Positions 38,601 to 48,513 of a DNA stretch of 61,711 nt are shown here, piece by piece (within the stretch, counting starts at the first letter, position 1; every line of letters starts with the position of its first letter). The notes beneath the pieces were generated by a model. That model saw only the letters and a list, made by a program, of their open reading frames with translations. It was not told where the DNA came from and ran no database searches. This DNA is from Tissierellia bacterium (lineage in GTDB: Bacteria > Bacillota > Clostridia > Tissierellales > Tepidimicrobiaceae), in contig JAAYEM010000066.1 in NCBI GenBank assembly GCA_012728725.1, positions 1 through 61,711 on the forward strand, given 5' to 3'. A program made the translations under genes and the position numbers.

Positions 38601-40543
38601 CCCATGAAAGGGACATATATTTATTCCCTAGTGAAATCCCTATTAATATAAGTAATGATAAGGATTTAACTAAATTAAGGGCCCTATTTAAAGATAAGGA
38701 AGTATATATAGTTGTTGGCACCGATGTATTGATAAACGCCTCTGCCTATAGGAAGAAGGGTCTCATATATGATTTTCCCCATATAGTATTCGATAGGGAT
38801 AGTGCTAATACAGGGGAAGATGATGAGATAGTATTGGAAAAAAGGCTTAAAGAGATTAAAGGAAAAGTAATAAGGCTATCACTTCCTCCCCGATATAAGG
38901 ACATAAGCTCAACCCAAATTAGAAAATTTATAGATCTAAATAGGGATATTTCTAAGCATATAGACCCCCTAGTACAGAGGTATATCTATAAATATGGCCT
39001 CTATTCCAACGAGCCTGAATATAAATCCTTGGTTCAAACTAAAACCATTGAAACTGAAATAGTAAACAGGATGGAAGATGGTATAATAGATAAGCTGTAT
39101 AGGGAGTTTGGAGATGAGATTAATATAGATGCCCTGAATGATCTAAAAAATAAATTGGAAGCCAATATCCTATTAATTAGGGAAACCAAGGAGGACACCA
39201 TATTAGGATTTGCAATATTTCATTGGATTAAAAGCGGTTTGTTATATAATGAATTTAAGGACACTAAAATAACAGATTATCTAAGGAAACACTCTAGGGG
39301 AAAACTAGTCCTCATAAATGGCGTATACATTAGGTATATGGATCATTTCCTTATTGAAACCATATTAAACGAAACCTTAGCCTACTGTATTTCACTGGAT
39401 TACAATTATGCCTTATATAATAATCTTTTGACTAATAAAAATAGGGAATATATAGAAGAATACCTCTTGTTACAAGGATTTATAAAGACTCCTTTTTATC
39501 ATAATAACAGCCCTATATTTATGGTAGATATGAATAACCCAATGACCTTGACTCAAGATTTAGAAAGCCTGTTAAAGCCTCCCTTTGATAAAAATATGGA
39601 GATTGAAAGGGCTATTCAAAAAAGCAGGCAGAAACTAAAGAAATCCATATCCAGCCTATATTCAGGTGAGTTATTACTCTCTTTTAACAGGGATATGATC
39701 TATAGTAAATTGATTCAAAAGATTTGCGATATTAATGAAGTACCAATAATACAAAGGGAAAAAAGAATTTTAGGGCCAAATATGTGTGTACCCTTTGGCT
39801 CCATATTAAATGGAACCATACTTCCAAATACCATTACTAAAACCATGCATAGTGAAAAAATATATAATCCAAGTATTGATGACTTTACCATATCCAATTT
39901 TCCTAATTATTTAAGCCTGGAAGATCAGGCTAAAGTGTTGTACTCCTTTGATAGGCCTATAATTTTAGTAGATGATCTACTCCATAAGGGCTATAGGCTA
40001 AATGTAATAGAGCCTATATTAAAGGAGGCCCAAATTGATATCAAAAAAATAGTAGTAGGGATTTTAACGGGAAGAGGAAAGGAAATAGGTTTAAAGAAGA
40101 ATATAGATGTGGATAGCGCCTATTTCATACCAAACTTAAAAATATGGTTTAATGAAAGCCATCAATATCCCTTTATAGGGGGAGATATGGTCCGCAGGGA
40201 AAATTTAAGCCAGGATTATTTAATACCAAGTATCAATCCAATACTTCCATATGTATCCCCAGTATTTATTAAGGATACCTCTGCAAAAGCAATATACGAA
40301 TTATCAGAAACCTGCTTAATAAATGCAATAGAAATATTTAAAACCATTGAAAAGGTGTATCAGGAAATAAATGAAAGGAATCTAGTAGTTAGGAATTTAA
40401 GCCAAGTACTAGTAGCACCAAGAAGGCCTGATATATATATCAGCATGGATTTTAATAGGAATCTAAAACCTTCCACCTATCTGGAAACGGATTTAGAACA
40501 TCTAAAAAGAATGGAAAATATAGTATACAAAAATAAGCAATAG
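35693..40543 (+). CDS. Giant HD / HEAT-like / NadD-like / GNAT-like / PRTase-like fusion protein, unknown function
   Basis: 1616 residues, no membrane segment. An HD phosphohydrolase domain (about 150-330) has His in KDHVVG (near 178), GHDIGKYG (near 211), IATNHS and YADF, all metal ligands present. A helical repeat region resembling HEAT repeats follows (about 350-890). A nucleotidyltransferase domain like nicotinate-nucleotide adenylyltransferase (about 900-1095) has FSGSFDPFSLSHKEI, where HxGH is SLSH, and an intact ISSTQIRK. Then come a GNAT-like region (about 1120-1290) and a phosphoribosyltransferase-like domain (about 1310-1570) with ILVDDLLHKGYR. AAAAGGAGG precedes the ATG. I do not recognise this protein; the domains suggest nucleotide or NAD metabolism. 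Confidence 0.85.
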   Translation: MIKLVNKIHNLFLKEIEKDYLRPYNEYFLKAFNNTDFYDSLKEMILENRYDALSLMELLEPAYNNFWEFNTREGLQYIFDWTLNLSYPEKITRKFNGDYTPLVLLYLNLLRILSRYEMKYNKDSFVGKYPLVFLTKEEKRDCKYIYEYQKFIDVFFNNWIYELMNIDISLTNHNTKDHVVGVNYLSLYIGRQLKKLNLPIDLGIVVGAALGHDIGKYGVSYEEADRVPYLHYYYTEKWFNQYGIEKIGHIATNHSTWDLELENLPLESLILIYADFRVKNKYVNGQAAMHIYSLEEAYDIILNKLDNVDAKKEQRYIRVYQKLKEFENYMINLGVDTSLTKDLDMDKKSIPYPLMDGKEIIDNFKYFAIEHNIYLMAKLLDDTSFNNILESARSEYNWRKLRFYLQIFNEYSTYLTQKQKMVTLHFLRDLLFHREEDIRKEAAELIGLLISHYDEEYRKERPKSLENEKSSSGGAIILDEFLNNILYPDHRTAESHIEWQYNLKTIIQSLFNNLDKENYRKYSKVLMKYYNNYETISKVGQLYLSQTIKYIPLYYLDEEDKNCLFHYIINMLSSNISEIRLTTLDIIDEIYDELKDNTNFINILKGWILDNIEPSSYAAENYLKYKLAKKINMEDPVLNRLESNYKKDEENISEIFLKNLKTATEWMNKKINIDILYDQVKKSPSSTGLHTGMHFCNLLKVSAVEKVRNYAGHTLLNIFPFLSLEERNEIAIELLRALEMQNYQFTKYIPEYLGQLLLYLQPTELDEIIDDFEEKIKQSSTQIVFLILKTVGVCIENYSSYGNRFMEKAEAVEKRLNRLLGILLSGMAYFDKEIKTEAFRIIGSQIFNSNKLSLKEKKHIFTLIGKKVLTLLTKKDYDEFVFLTNSASLNHIYRFILDYEYYRGNIDLKSNKKVAFFSGSFDPFSLSHKEIAIEIKELGFEVYLAVDEFSWSKRTQPHNFRREIINMTIAHERDIYLFPSEIPINISNDKDLTKLRALFKDKEVYIVVGTDVLINASAYRKKGLIYDFPHIVFDRDSANTGEDDEIVLEKRLKEIKGKVIRLSLPPRYKDISSTQIRKFIDLNRDISKHIDPLVQRYIYKYGLYSNEPEYKSLVQTKTIETEIVNRMEDGIIDKLYREFGDEINIDALNDLKNKLEANILLIRETKEDTILGFAIFHWIKSGLLYNEFKDTKITDYLRKHSRGKLVLINGVYIRYMDHFLIETILNETLAYCISLDYNYALYNNLLTNKNREYIEEYLLLQGFIKTPFYHNNSPIFMVDMNNPMTLTQDLESLLKPPFDKNMEIERAIQKSRQKLKKSISSLYSGELLLSFNRDMIYSKLIQKICDINEVPIIQREKRILGPNMCVPFGSILNGTILPNTITKTMHSEKIYNPSIDDFTISNFPNYLSLEDQAKVLYSFDRPIILVDDLLHKGYRLNVIEPILKEAQIDIKKIVVGILTGRGKEIGLKKNIDVDSAYFIPNLKIWFNESHQYPFIGGDMVRRENLSQDYLIPSINPILPYVSPVFIKDTSAKAIYELSETCLINAIEIFKTIEKVYQEINERNLVVRNLSQVLVAPRRPDIYISMDFNRNLKPSTYLETDLEHLKRMENIVYKNKQ

Positions 40544-40557
40544 AAAGTAGGGACAAT

Positions 40558-41805
40558 ATGTTAAAATACTATAAATACAAAGATAGATTCCTTTTTTCCT
40601 TCCATGAATACAATAAGTATCCTAGGATTGATGAAGAAGAAGCAAAGTGTAATAGTGATAAATTATATTTTTTAAATAGATTAAATCCATTAGAATCCAG
40701 AAGAAGTTTTTTAATCAACCACCCCTCCTTATTGTTTATTGAAAAAGAGGATGTAAATCTACTTCTACTAGATGACAAGGATTATTCCAATATAATACCA
40801 GATTGGATAAAAGAAAAAATTGACAAAAATTTAGTAGTATCCATAAATACAGAATACCCTAACTGGGAGCATGTACTAACCCAAGAGGATACAAAAAAAT
40901 GGGATATTAATTTACTTGCTTTAGGAGATGTAGGAAGTACCCTCCTTATAGGCCTCAGGCTTTTAGGTGGAGATTGTATTAATAGAATAGGCATATACGA
41001 TAGGAATCCAAATAGATTAAAGAGATGGGAATACGAATTGAATCAAATTAGGGGGCCCTTTTATGAAAAAGAATTTCCACCAGTCACTATAATTAGTGAA
41101 GATGAACTATTCCACTGTAATATGTTTGTATTCTGTGCCTCTAAGGGGGTACCTGCCTTAGACAGCAAGGTAGAAGATGTGAGAATGGCCCAGTTTGATT
41201 CCAATTCAAATATAATAAGGGATTATGCCAAAAAGGCAAGGAATGAAAAGTTTAAAGGAATATTTGCTGTAGTTTCGGACCCTGTGGATCTACTATGTAA
41301 GGTGGCCTTTCTAGAAAGCAATAAAAATGAAAAAGGGGAATACGACTTTTTAGGACTGGCTTCAAACCAAATTATAGGATATGGATTGGGTGTTATGAAC
41401 GCCAGGGCTGCCTTCTATGCTGAAAGGGCCAATATCAGCCAATATATAAAAGAAGGAAGGGTATTTGGACCCCATGGGGAAGGCATTATTGTGGCTAATA
41501 GCATAGAAAACTACGATGAAGAAGTATCCCAGTATTTAACAGATAAGACCTTAAATGCCAATAGGGAAATTCGCAGTTTTGGCTATAAGCCCTATGTGGC
41601 CCCTGCCCTATCTTCTGGTGCACTATCTATAATTTCCACTATTAAATCCAATTGGTTTTATGGATCTACCTATATGGGTAAGGCCTATATGGGAGCCAAA
41701 TGTAGACTAATTAGCAATCAAATTGAAATTGAACAGTTAAAATTACCCCCTGATTTATTTAGTAAAATTAACAAAAGCTATGAAAGGCTAGTGAGTATAA
41801 TATGA
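40558..41805 (+). CDS. Lactate/malate dehydrogenase-like NAD-binding protein
   Basis: 415 residues. The first about 115 residues have no recognised domain. From about 118 an LDH/MDH-type Rossmann fold begins (LLALGDVGSTLLIGLRLLGG, acidic residue in IGIYDRNP). Downstream come VVSDPVDLL (the NPVD equivalent), GVMNARAAFYAE (substrate arginine region) and VFGPHGEGIIV (catalytic His as in EHGD). So an active 2-hydroxyacid or related dehydrogenase is plausible, but the family-specific substrate is unknown and the N-terminal extension is not in normal LDH/MDH. It is 14 bases after the giant gene and overlaps the next gene by 4 (ATGA). Confidence 0.82.
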   Translation: MLKYYKYKDRFLFSFHEYNKYPRIDEEEAKCNSDKLYFLNRLNPLESRRSFLINHPSLLFIEKEDVNLLLLDDKDYSNIIPDWIKEKIDKNLVVSINTEYPNWEHVLTQEDTKKWDINLLALGDVGSTLLIGLRLLGGDCINRIGIYDRNPNRLKRWEYELNQIRGPFYEKEFPPVTIISEDELFHCNMFVFCASKGVPALDSKVEDVRMAQFDSNSNIIRDYAKKARNEKFKGIFAVVSDPVDLLCKVAFLESNKNEKGEYDFLGLASNQIIGYGLGVMNARAAFYAERANISQYIKEGRVFGPHGEGIIVANSIENYDEEVSQYLTDKTLNANREIRSFGYKPYVAPALSSGALSIISTIKSNWFYGSTYMGKAYMGAKCRLISNQIEIEQLKLPPDLFSKINKSYERLVSII

Positions 41806-42851
41806 CAGAATATTATTTAATATTGCCGGAAAAGCCTTCACCTTTTCTGGAAAAAATGATAGATATGGCTACTAATACTATTGAATATGAAGTATTAGAT
41901 GATCATAGGAAACTACCTGATTTAAGGAATAAAAAGATAATATTTGCCATAGAGCTACCTAATACAGGAATTAGCAATAACCTAAACCATATATTCATGG
42001 AGCTCTTTTCCAGAGGCCCCCATGCCCTTTTAGGCTCCCAAGGAATCCTTTTAGTCCATAGTAACTACCAATATTTTACCAAAACCTCTGCCCAATCCAT
42101 AATTTTTTTAAGTAATTTACTTGGATGCAGATTCCCTGGAAGGCCTTTGGTAGAAGCCACAGGAAATTTAGATAATCTCATCCCACTACAAAAGGTTTAT
42201 AAACTGCCTTTAGAGGAGATCTGTTTTAAACTGTGTAAAGAATTGGGGGAGAGGTTTAGCCAAGAAAAAATATCTAAAGTAGAGGACCCAAATATTTTAG
42301 TCCTCCATTCTAGTAACAGGCATACTTCCAACACTTTAGCCCTATGGGATATGGTAGCCAAACATTTAGATGGAGTAGATATTACCGAAATAAATATTGA
42401 AAATGGCACCATTGTAGATTGTATGGGCTGCTCCTATAAAACCTGCAAGGAATACGGTCAACAAATTAGCTGCTATTATGGAGGTATAGTGGTAGAAGAA
42501 GTGTATCCAGCAATATTAAAAGCAGATGCCCTAGTATTTATTTGCCCCAATTATAACGATATGCTTTCCGCTAACATTGTAGCCCTAATAAATAGATTAA
42601 CAGCCCTATTTAGGAAGACCAAATTTTATGATAAAACCCTATTTTCCATAATAGTATCCGGCCATTCTGGAGGAGATGCCCTGGCTAAACAACTGATCAG
42701 CAGTCTCAATATCAATAAAACCTTTAGATTGCCTCCCTATTTTTCCCTTATGGCAGTAGCCAATGATAGGGGGGCCATAAAAAAGGTACCAAATATAGAA
42801 ACTAGAGCCAAGGAGTTTGCGGAAAATATGCTTAATGGAATATGTAGGTAG
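41802..42851 (+). CDS. Flavodoxin-like NAD(P)H-dependent FMN reductase with cysteine cluster
   Basis: 349 residues in two halves. The C-terminal half (about 165-349) is an NADPH-dependent FMN reductase/flavodoxin-like fold: ILVLHSSNRHTSNTLAL (phosphate loop), then CMGCSYKTC with a further cysteine 8 residues on, as in iron-sulfur flavoproteins, and VFICPNYNDMLSANI. The N-terminal half (about 30-130) also has a flavodoxin-like pattern (LLVHSNYQYFTKTSAQS) without cysteines, so it may be a degenerate repeat. Translationally coupled to the dehydrogenase-like gene. Likely an electron-transfer partner; its acceptor is unknown. Confidence 0.8.
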   Translation: MTEYYLILPEKPSPFLEKMIDMATNTIEYEVLDDHRKLPDLRNKKIIFAIELPNTGISNNLNHIFMELFSRGPHALLGSQGILLVHSNYQYFTKTSAQSIIFLSNLLGCRFPGRPLVEATGNLDNLIPLQKVYKLPLEEICFKLCKELGERFSQEKISKVEDPNILVLHSSNRHTSNTLALWDMVAKHLDGVDITEINIENGTIVDCMGCSYKTCKEYGQQISCYYGGIVVEEVYPAILKADALVFICPNYNDMLSANIVALINRLTALFRKTKFYDKTLFSIIVSGHSGGDALAKQLISSLNINKTFRLPPYFSLMAVANDRGAIKKVPNIETRAKEFAENMLNGICR

Positions 42852-42908
42852 CTTTGTCCATAAAAAAGAAAATATAATATAATAAAAAGATGTGGAAGGA
42901 TGTATAGT

Positions 42909-43505
42909 ATGGAAAAGATACAAATTAAAGAAGAGGTGGATAAACTTAAAAAATCCCTTTTTCAGCTTCCCCAAGGGAATTATGACCAAAAGGAAGCTGA
43001 AAATATAATGAATAGAATATTAAAAATCCATCCACCCATCCTATATTCCCTTGTAGATAAGGGGGGGAAGATTAAATTAATAACTACCAACATCACAGGA
43101 GATCCATTATATTCCCATTTAAAGGGAAAAACCCCCAGGGGTTGGGAGGGGACAAATCTCACCTGGGATGATATACCAGGAATTGGTGGACAAACTGTAC
43201 TGGTAAGGATAGGTTATTCTAATAGTGGAAAGGGTCACAGTAGTCATAACTTAGAATTACACGAAACTGCCCATGCCATTGATTCCTATGTATTTGATGA
43301 TATTAGTCAAAGCTATGAATTTATTAAGATCAAAGAAAAGGAAAAGAAGAATTTATTTGGTGATAACACATATTTCGATTATAATGAGGAGTATTTTGCA
43401 GAAATATTCACCATGTATTATTTAAATGAATCAACCTATAAGCAATTAAAAGAAAACGCACCAGAATCCTTCCAGTTTATAAAATCTCTGCCCAACCGAA
43501 TATAA
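42909..43505 (+). CDS. Anthrax-lethal-factor/PPEP-like zinc metalloprotease
   Basis: About 198 residues. The zinc motif LELHETAHAID (HExxH) is followed about 40 residues later by EEYFAEIFTMYY, the glutamate ligand plus tyrosine pattern of the lethal-factor/Pro-Pro endopeptidase family. A GIGGQTVLVRIG segment precedes it. Clostridial PPEPs are secreted, but here no signal peptide or membrane segment is seen, so it may be cytoplasmic or exported another way. The start ATG 42909 was chosen, 9 bases after GGAAGG; an ATG at 42900 abuts that site. It is 58 bases after the FMN reductase gene, perhaps the last gene of the operon. Confidence 0.85.
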   Translation: MEKIQIKEEVDKLKKSLFQLPQGNYDQKEAENIMNRILKIHPPILYSLVDKGGKIKLITTNITGDPLYSHLKGKTPRGWEGTNLTWDDIPGIGGQTVLVRIGYSNSGKGHSSHNLELHETAHAIDSYVFDDISQSYEFIKIKEKEKKNLFGDNTYFDYNEEYFAEIFTMYYLNESTYKQLKENAPESFQFIKSLPNRI

Positions 43506-43552
43506 AAAATTCCCTGTATAGGGTGATGATCACCCTATACAGGGAATTTTTT
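43504..43552. terminator. Strong bidirectional terminator
   Basis: A perfect 22-bp inverted repeat (AAAAAATTCCCTGTATAGGG arm) around a 5-base loop, with A- and T-tracts, between convergent genes. Confidence 0.93.
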
Positions 43553-43573
43553 GTTTATAATGGCTATATTTAT

Positions 43574-45873
<2,300 letters not shown>

Positions 45874-45896
45874 TAAATTTTATCATATTAATTATA

Positions 45897-46302
45897 CAGT
45901 ATTTAATTTAATTATAAAAGAATAGTTATTTATATGACTAATGCCTCTATAAAAAAATATTGAAATAATAAAAATAAAAGCCATTATTAATGGGATATAA
46001 GTGCTGATCTGTAAGATATAGCCCCGATAGGTAATATATTCCTTCAATAGCCACAAATAGAAATGGTACTTCCTGTTTAAATAGATTACAAAAGACATTA
46101 ATCGTCATATAATTAACGATTTCCTTCACAATAAATATAACATAAAGACTTTTATTATTCAATAGATAATTGATTTTAAATAATATATGATATATTTTTA
46201 TTTCTCAAATAAATGAGCTTTAAAGGCCTTTTATCCCTTACAAAAACTTTTATTGACAGCATATTATCAATCTCAAATTAATACTAATCCTTCCCTGTTT
46301 CC
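45897..46302. other. Intergenic, AT-rich, no supported gene
   Basis: About 400 bases. Two overlapping minus-strand frames of about 70 codons are rich in hydrophobic residues, with no ribosome site; read together they could be a frameshifted membrane-protein remnant, but no family was recognised. Otherwise only the nfnA promoter and upstream AT-rich sequence. Confidence 0.4.
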
Positions 46303-46345
46303 ATAAAAAGACCTCCCCGAATCATATTTCAGGGAAGCCTCTTTA
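46303..46345 (-). terminator. Terminator after the MATE gene
   Basis: On the minus strand CTTCCC pairs with GGGGAGG across a 13-base loop, flanked by AGA/TCT, then a T-run. Moderate hairpin directly after the stop codon. Confidence 0.68.
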
Positions 46346-47710
46346 CTACATATTTTCAATTACATTTATTACCCATTTTTTAGAAATTACCCTGGGAATA
46401 CCAAGGGCAGCCTTTACCACCTCTTCCAAATAGGCTAAAGATACTACATAATAAATTGGTAGTTTCAGGACTACAGAACCTAAAAAGGCTAAAGGAACAC
46501 CAACAAACCAAACAGTTCCCATTTCCAGTAACATAGAAAACCTAGTATCCCCTCCACCTCTAAAAATTCCTACTATCAAGGTGCCATTTAAAACCTTTAT
46601 GGTAAAAAATATGGCTAATACAAGGAGCAACCTTTTAGACATAATATAAACTTCAGGGCTTAAATTCCTAAAGGCCATTAGAATTATATCTCTAGTAGAA
46701 ACCAATATAATACTGAGGATAGTTCCTAACACAAGGGCCAATTTTATAAATTTATTGGCATATTCTACTGCAGTATCCTCCTCATCCGCCCCTATTTTAT
46801 TTCCCACCATTACGGTACAGGCATTGGCCAGCCCCCTAGTTGCCACCATGAATACATTTTGTACAGTACTTAGTATCTGAACGGAGGCGGTAGCTTCTGT
46901 ACCAATTTTAGCATAGGCTATAGAATATAATACATTGCCTAAAGACCACAGGGCTTCATTTATTATTACTGGATAGGCAGTCTTAAAATATCTATTTACA
47001 AAATTTTTACTCCAATCAGTCATCTCTTTAATGCTTCCTGCCAATGGGTTGCTAGAATCTGAATATATGGCATATAGGATAAGTACTATTTCCACTCCTC
47101 TGGCTATTAGGGTACCATAAGCTGCACCTTTAATGCCCAATTTTGGAAAACCAAGCTTCCCAAATATAAGTAGATAATTAAATAATCCATTGGTCACAAA
47201 GGATACTATGCTTACCACCATAGGCATCTTAGCCTGCCCAATACTTCTAGAAGCCACAGCATAACAAAAACTTATACCAGTAATTATATAGCTTAAGGAG
47301 ACTATCCTTATATAATCTACCCCTAATCTTATAACTTCCCCATCTTTGCTAAAGATCCTCATTATATGATCTGGCATAAACAAAACGGCTAATGTAAACA
47401 TGAATCCTAATAGAGTGCTGATTCCAATGGCTAGTCCCAGTATCCTTCTAATATTAACCTTATCCTTTTTGCCCCAAAACTGGGATATGAATATGGAGGA
47501 ACCAGTTGCTACCCCAAAAATGGTTACTGAATAAAAGAAAAATACCTGATTGGCCAATCCTACAGCTGCAAGGCTTTCCTTTCCCAGGCTAGTAATCATA
47601 AGGGTATCCAGCATATTTACAGATGAAGCTATTAGATTTTGTAATGTAATTGGTAATGCTATGCCCATCATTGCCTTATAAAAATCTCTGTTTTCCCTTG
47701 TATTAACCAT
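46346..47710 (-). CDS. MATE family efflux transporter
   Basis: About 454 residues with twelve predicted membrane helices in two halves. The N-terminus IALPITLQNLIASSVNMLDTLM and segments such as FGVATGSSIFISQFWGKKD and VFMVATRGLANACTVMVGNKIGA are typical of NorM/DinF-type cation-coupled drug or metabolite exporters. The start was set at ATG 47710 because GGAGGATAGGT precedes it and the sequence before it is not family-like. Divergent from the di-iron gene, with which it shares a control region. Confidence 0.93.
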   Translation of the reverse strand: MVNTRENRDFYKAMMGIALPITLQNLIASSVNMLDTLMITSLGKESLAAVGLANQVFFFYSVTIFGVATGSSIFISQFWGKKDKVNIRRILGLAIGISTLLGFMFTLAVLFMPDHIMRIFSKDGEVIRLGVDYIRIVSLSYIITGISFCYAVASRSIGQAKMPMVVSIVSFVTNGLFNYLLIFGKLGFPKLGIKGAAYGTLIARGVEIVLILYAIYSDSSNPLAGSIKEMTDWSKNFVNRYFKTAYPVIINEALWSLGNVLYSIAYAKIGTEATASVQILSTVQNVFMVATRGLANACTVMVGNKIGADEEDTAVEYANKFIKLALVLGTILSIILVSTRDIILMAFRNLSPEVYIMSKRLLLVLAIFFTIKVLNGTLIVGIFRGGGDTRFSMLLEMGTVWFVGVPLAFLGSVVLKLPIYYVVSLAYLEEVVKAALGIPRVISKKWVINVIENM

Positions 47711-47806
47711 ACCTATCCTCCATAAAATATATTTAATCAATATTAATGATTCTATCATATTTTTGATTTTATGTATATATTACAAATGTCTAATAGAAAT
47801 ATTCAT

Positions 47807-47855
47807 ATAAATTTTGATATAAATCAATTAATTTGGTTATAAATTTTGATAAGAT
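47807..47855 (+). promoter_or_regulatory. FNR/CRP-type operator and -10 upstream of the di-iron gene
   Basis: TTGATATAAATCAA (47814-47827) fits the FNR consensus TTGATnnnnATCAA exactly. A candidate -10 TAAGAT at 47850-47855 would put the start near 47862, so the site would be centred at about -41.5, the class II activator position. The 13-mer ATAAATTTTGATA also occurs twice (47807 and 47839), 32 bases apart. Confidence 0.7.
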
Positions 47856-47883
47856 AAAGTAAATAAATTTTGGAGGTATTACT

Positions 47884-48204
47884 ATGAATGATAAAGAAAT
47901 CCATTGGGAAAATGAGTCCCTTACCGAATTGGTAAACTATATATTGAAAAACCATCATGGCTATCTAAAAAAGGAAATGCCCCTATTAAGTAAATTAACA
48001 ACTACCATATTAAAAGTCCATGGTTCAGACCATAGGGAACTTTCACAAGTTCATAGATTATTCCATATTATTAAAATCAATTTTGACCAACATAATATAA
48101 TTCAGGAAAAAAATATATTGCCTTTGATAAAAATATATGAAAGAAGGCCATCCAAAGAAACCTTGATAGAAATATTGGAAGAAATAGATCTCCTTGGAAA
48201 GTAG
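47884..48204 (+). CDS. RIC/YtfE-type hemerythrin-like di-iron protein, N-terminal part ending at an in-frame TAG
   Basis: 106 residues resembling the first half of the hemerythrin domain of iron-sulfur cluster repair proteins (RIC/YtfE/ScdA): LTELVNYILKNHHGYL, KVHGSDHRELSQVHRLF and FDQHNIIQEKNILPLI supply several His/Glu iron ligands. The usual N-terminal ScdA_N domain is absent. The frame stops at TAG 48202-48204, but the homologous sequence carries on in the same frame (next entry). GGAGG precedes the ATG. RIC proteins repair Fe-S clusters after nitrosative or oxidative damage, which fits the upstream FNR-type site. Confidence 0.82.
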   Translation: MNDKEIHWENESLTELVNYILKNHHGYLKKEMPLLSKLTTTILKVHGSDHRELSQVHRLFHIIKINFDQHNIIQEKNILPLIKIYERRPSKETLIEILEEIDLLGK

Positions 48205-48399
48205 CAGGATGATATTGAATACTTATTAAAAGAATTAAGAAAGGTAACTAATGAATATACTGCTCCAGAAGATGGATGTGCTACCTATGATAGAACTTTT
48301 GAATCTTTAAGGGAACTGGACTCAAATATAAGGGAGCATCTACATTTAGAGAATAATATCTTATTGCCAAGATTGAAAAATGAATTGAACAAATACTAA
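48205..48399 (+). pseudogene. C-terminal half of the RIC/YtfE-like gene after the in-frame stop
   Basis: Immediately after the TAG, in the same frame, 64 codons run to TAA at 48397-48399. They encode DDIEYLLKELRKVTNEYTAP and then REHLHLENNILLPRL, the C-terminal half of the RIC hemerythrin fold with its last His/Glu ligands. In homologues the residues at the stop and next codon are usually Glu-His (an iron ligand); here they are TAG-CAG. No ribosome site or start codon would allow separate translation. Read together the gene is about 171 codons: a nonsense-mutated gene, a sequencing error or a readthrough case. Confidence 0.8.
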
Positions 48400-48413
48400 A
48401 AAGGGACAAAAAT

Positions 48414-48462
48414 AACTTCCCATCATTAGTGCCTTGCACCAGAAATGGGAAGTTGTTTTTAT
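48414..48462 (+). terminator. Terminator after the di-iron gene
   Basis: AACTTCCCAT (48414-48423) pairs with ATGGGAAGTT (48445-48454), with a small GTGC/GCAC inner helix, followed by GTTTTT. It lies after the TAA at 48399, supporting transcription of the full-length gene beyond the internal stop. Confidence 0.85.
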
Positions 48463-48513
48463 TATTTCTGTAGTATTATAATAGCTTGATAAGTTGGAGC
48501 CGGGTATCAATGT

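Noticed and set aside
45892-46162. Two overlapping hydrophobic frames as genes
   Set aside because: No ribosome sites, frames interrupt each other, AT-rich composition alone can produce such hydrophobic runs; perhaps a decayed gene but unsupported.
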